Source of the DNA: Pseudomonadota bacterium | GTDB lineage: Bacteria; Myxococcota_A; Polyangia; Polyangiales; Polyangiaceae | Reading direction: 5' to 3' | DNA length: 6,109 bases | NCBI GenBank assembly: GCA_003242355.1 | Contig: QGUH01000250.1 | Location: 1 to 6,109, forward strand | In this document: positions 4,807-6,109 of the stretch, piece by piece | Numbering within the stretch: position 1 is the stretch's first letter | Layout of the letters: the number at the start of each line of letters is the position of its first letter | Translations under genes and position numbers: made by a program | The notes under the pieces: model-generated | What the model was told of the DNA's origin: nothing | The model's input: only the letters and a program-made list of their open reading frames with translations | The model's database searches: none

Positions 4807-6048
4807 ATGGCGCGAGTGCGGTTCTGTTTCTGGGTGATCGCCACGAGTCTGGGACTCACGCTGGGGTGCGGCGACGACGCCGACGAAAATCTCTGGCAGG
4901 GGGGATCGACCGGCGGCGAGGGAGGCGAGAGCCCGGGCTCGAGCGGCGGCGACGACACGGGCGGAACGGCAGGCGCCGACACCGACGAACCGGAAGACGG
5001 CGGCGCGGGCGGCTCCGATGACGACGGCACGCCCCAGGGCGGCAGTGCCGGAGGCGGCACCGGCGGTACCGGCATGGGCGGAAGCGAGACCGGTGGAACC
5101 GCCAACGGTGGATCGAGCACCGGTGGGAGCGAGACCGGTGGCACCGCCAACGGCGGAACGAACACCGGTGGAACCGCGGGCGGTGCTGGCACGGGTGGCG
5201 CGGCGACGGTTGCCTCGATCGGACGGTTCTGCGAGGACGACACGGACTGCACGGCCTCCTTTTGCGTCCCACCGGAGGTCGGTGTGCCGCACGGCTTGTG
5301 CACCGTCGAGTGCGCGACCGATGCCGATTGTCCCGCGGGCAGCCGCTGTTACACCGACGCCGGCATCTGCATCGAAGCGTGCAGTGTCGGGTACGGGGTG
5401 GACCCGAAGTGTCAACAGCGAGCGGACATGGCCTGCTCGGTCGTCCCGCGCCGCCAGGGAGAGGCGGCGTGCACCGATGATTCGCAGTGCTCGGGCCCGG
5501 CCCGCTGTGTGGACGGCGTGTGCTGGGAACCGATCGAGGCGTGCTGGTTCCAGTGCGGAGGGGATTTCGATTGCGACACGGGGCTGCGCTGTGACCTCGG
5601 CGTCGGCCTCTGCACGGACCAAGACGTGGGCAGCGACGCCATCGGTGCTCAGTGCGACCCCGCTGCGGCGGAGGACACCTGTATCGGCAATTGCATGTCC
5701 TTCGTCGACCAAAGCGGCGAGCCCGTCTATTCCGCCTGCGTTGCCCCGTGCACGTTCGGTCGCATCGAAGGCTGTGGGTGGAATGGCGCGGGTCCGGCGA
5801 ACGCGGCCTGCCTTTTGCCGTGGGATGTGGACGGCGACGTCGGTGACCTCGGGCAATGCGTCCCGCTCTGCGATTGCAACGCCGATTGCGCCCATCCCGA
5901 TACCCGTTGTTTCGGCTTCGCGGAAATCTCCACTCCGGAGGACGCTGCCTATCTCGAGGAGCTCTTCGGCCGTCGCGGCATCTGCGACTACGCGTACGAT
6001 TCGGAGGGAAAGCTCCTCGACGTGCCGCAGCTCACCGAGTGCGAGTGA
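4807..6048 (+). CDS. Cys-rich predicted lipoprotein with Gly/Thr stalk
   Basis: No enzyme family is recognised in this 413-residue product. Residues 6-20 form a hydrophobic signal ending at Cys21 (LTLGC, then GDD), a lipobox with an unusual Thr at -3. Residues 31-134 form a low-complexity Gly/Thr/Ser/Asp stalk. Residues 142-413 hold 34 cysteines, an even number that fits full disulfide pairing outside the cytoplasm. At least four units follow a C-x3-6-D-x-x/D-C-x4-6-C pattern: CEDDTDC (142), CATDADC (169), CTDDSQC (222) and CGGDFDC (250), with a fifth diverged one at CDCNADC (355). This resembles the disulfide-rich repeat proteins of myxobacteria and some eukaryotic EB or Dickkopf-like modules. 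The ATG at 4807 has GGAG at 4794-4797, nine bases upstream. A surface binding or adhesion role is inference only. Confidence 0.88.
   Translation: MARVRFCFWVIATSLGLTLGCGDDADENLWQGGSTGGEGGESPGSSGGDDTGGTAGADTDEPEDGGAGGSDDDGTPQGGSAGGGTGGTGMGGSETGGTANGGSSTGGSETGGTANGGTNTGGTAGGAGTGGAATVASIGRFCEDDTDCTASFCVPPEVGVPHGLCTVECATDADCPAGSRCYTDAGICIEACSVGYGVDPKCQQRADMACSVVPRRQGEAACTDDSQCSGPARCVDGVCWEPIEACWFQCGGDFDCDTGLRCDLGVGLCTDQDVGSDAIGAQCDPAAAEDTCIGNCMSFVDQSGEPVYSACVAPCTFGRIEGCGWNGAGPANAACLLPWDVDGDVGDLGQCVPLCDCNADCAHPDTRCFGFAEISTPEDAAYLEELFGRRGICDYAYDSEGKLLDVPQLTECE
5083..5172 (+). repeat. two tandem 45-bp repeats in the stalk
   Basis: Two in-frame copies (5083-5127 and 5128-5172) each encode 15 residues that begin SETGGTANGG and then differ slightly (SSTGG versus TNTGG). 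They lie in the middle of the Gly/Thr stalk of the Cys-rich protein and are flanked by shorter TGG-type units. The pattern suggests growth of the stalk by slippage or unequal exchange, so its length may vary between strains. Confidence 0.85.
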
Positions 6049-6053
6049 TCGAA

Positions 6054-6071
6054 CGGCCGCGGAGGCGGCCG
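6054..6071 (+). terminator. small hairpin after the Cys-rich gene
   Basis: CGGCCGC, loop GGAG, GCGGCCG forms a perfect 7-bp stem starting 5 bases after the stop at 6048. No T tract follows. It is likely the 3' end structure of the message. Confidence 0.45.
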
Positions 6072-6077
6072 GAGAAC

Positions 6078-6107
6078 GGGCCCGGGGGGTCCGGGGGTCC
6101 CGCGGGG
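6078..6107 (+). other. G-quadruplex-type motif at right edge
   Basis: Four G tracts (6078-6080, 6084-6089, 6093-6097, 6104-6107) are separated by 3, 3 and 6 bases, which fits the usual G3+N1-7 rule for an intramolecular quadruplex on the + strand. In DNA this GC-rich such runs can arise by chance, and the C tracts between them allow competing hairpins. Confidence 0.4.
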
Positions 6108-6109
6108 AA

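Noticed and set aside
4096..5895. 599-codon open frame on the minus strand
   Set aside because: It is antisense to the well-supported FHA and Cys-rich genes; its Ala/Arg/Val-rich low-complexity product mirrors their codon bias.

Overview
The window is very GC-rich and its codons mostly end in G or C. It carries short lipoprotein-like genes, a Gly/Thr-rich stalk followed by a long string of cysteines, and an FHA-domain protein with a zinc ribbon. Together with a family GH6 cellulase, this gene style points to a myxobacterium, most likely of the Sorangium/Polyangium group (Polyangiales). That placement is inferred from gene style; the window holds no rRNA or other marker gene.

Layout, all convincing genes on the + strand. 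(1) Positions 1-387: a G-rich edge with a small hairpin, a weakly supported coding tail ending at 254, and a short gene-free stretch. (2) 388-1263: a trypsin-fold serine protease with a lipoprotein-like signal and an intact His/Asp/Ser triad. (3) 1320-1958: a signal peptidase I-like (S26) membrane protein that keeps the serine but has Gly where the catalytic Lys should be; it starts 56 bases after the protease and may be co-transcribed with it. (4) 2125-3216: a lipoprotein GH6 cellulase with all four key aspartates, followed by a strong hairpin. (5) 3217-3828: a 612-base stretch without an intact gene. It holds the hairpin, a possible decayed 3' gene end on the minus strand, about five degenerate copies of a 36-42 bp tandem repeat, and the upstream region of the next gene. 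(6) 3829-4611: a zinc ribbon plus two FHA domains. (7) 4612-4806: a short intergenic stretch with two strong hairpins. (8) 4807-6048: a lipoprotein-like protein with a Gly/Thr stalk and 34 cysteines after it. (9) The right edge has a small hairpin and a G-quadruplex-type run.

Four of the five main proteins act outside the cytoplasm: protease, membrane-bound S26 protein, cellulase and Cys-rich protein. The fifth is a probable phosphothreonine-reading adaptor. Only the protease and S26 gene look like a possible operon; the others appear to be separate units. No phage, insertion sequence, CRISPR array, tRNA or rRNA was found. I do not see a clearly new multi-gene system. The best leads are the S26 protein with the altered dyad and the repeat tract lying beside a possible gene remnant.
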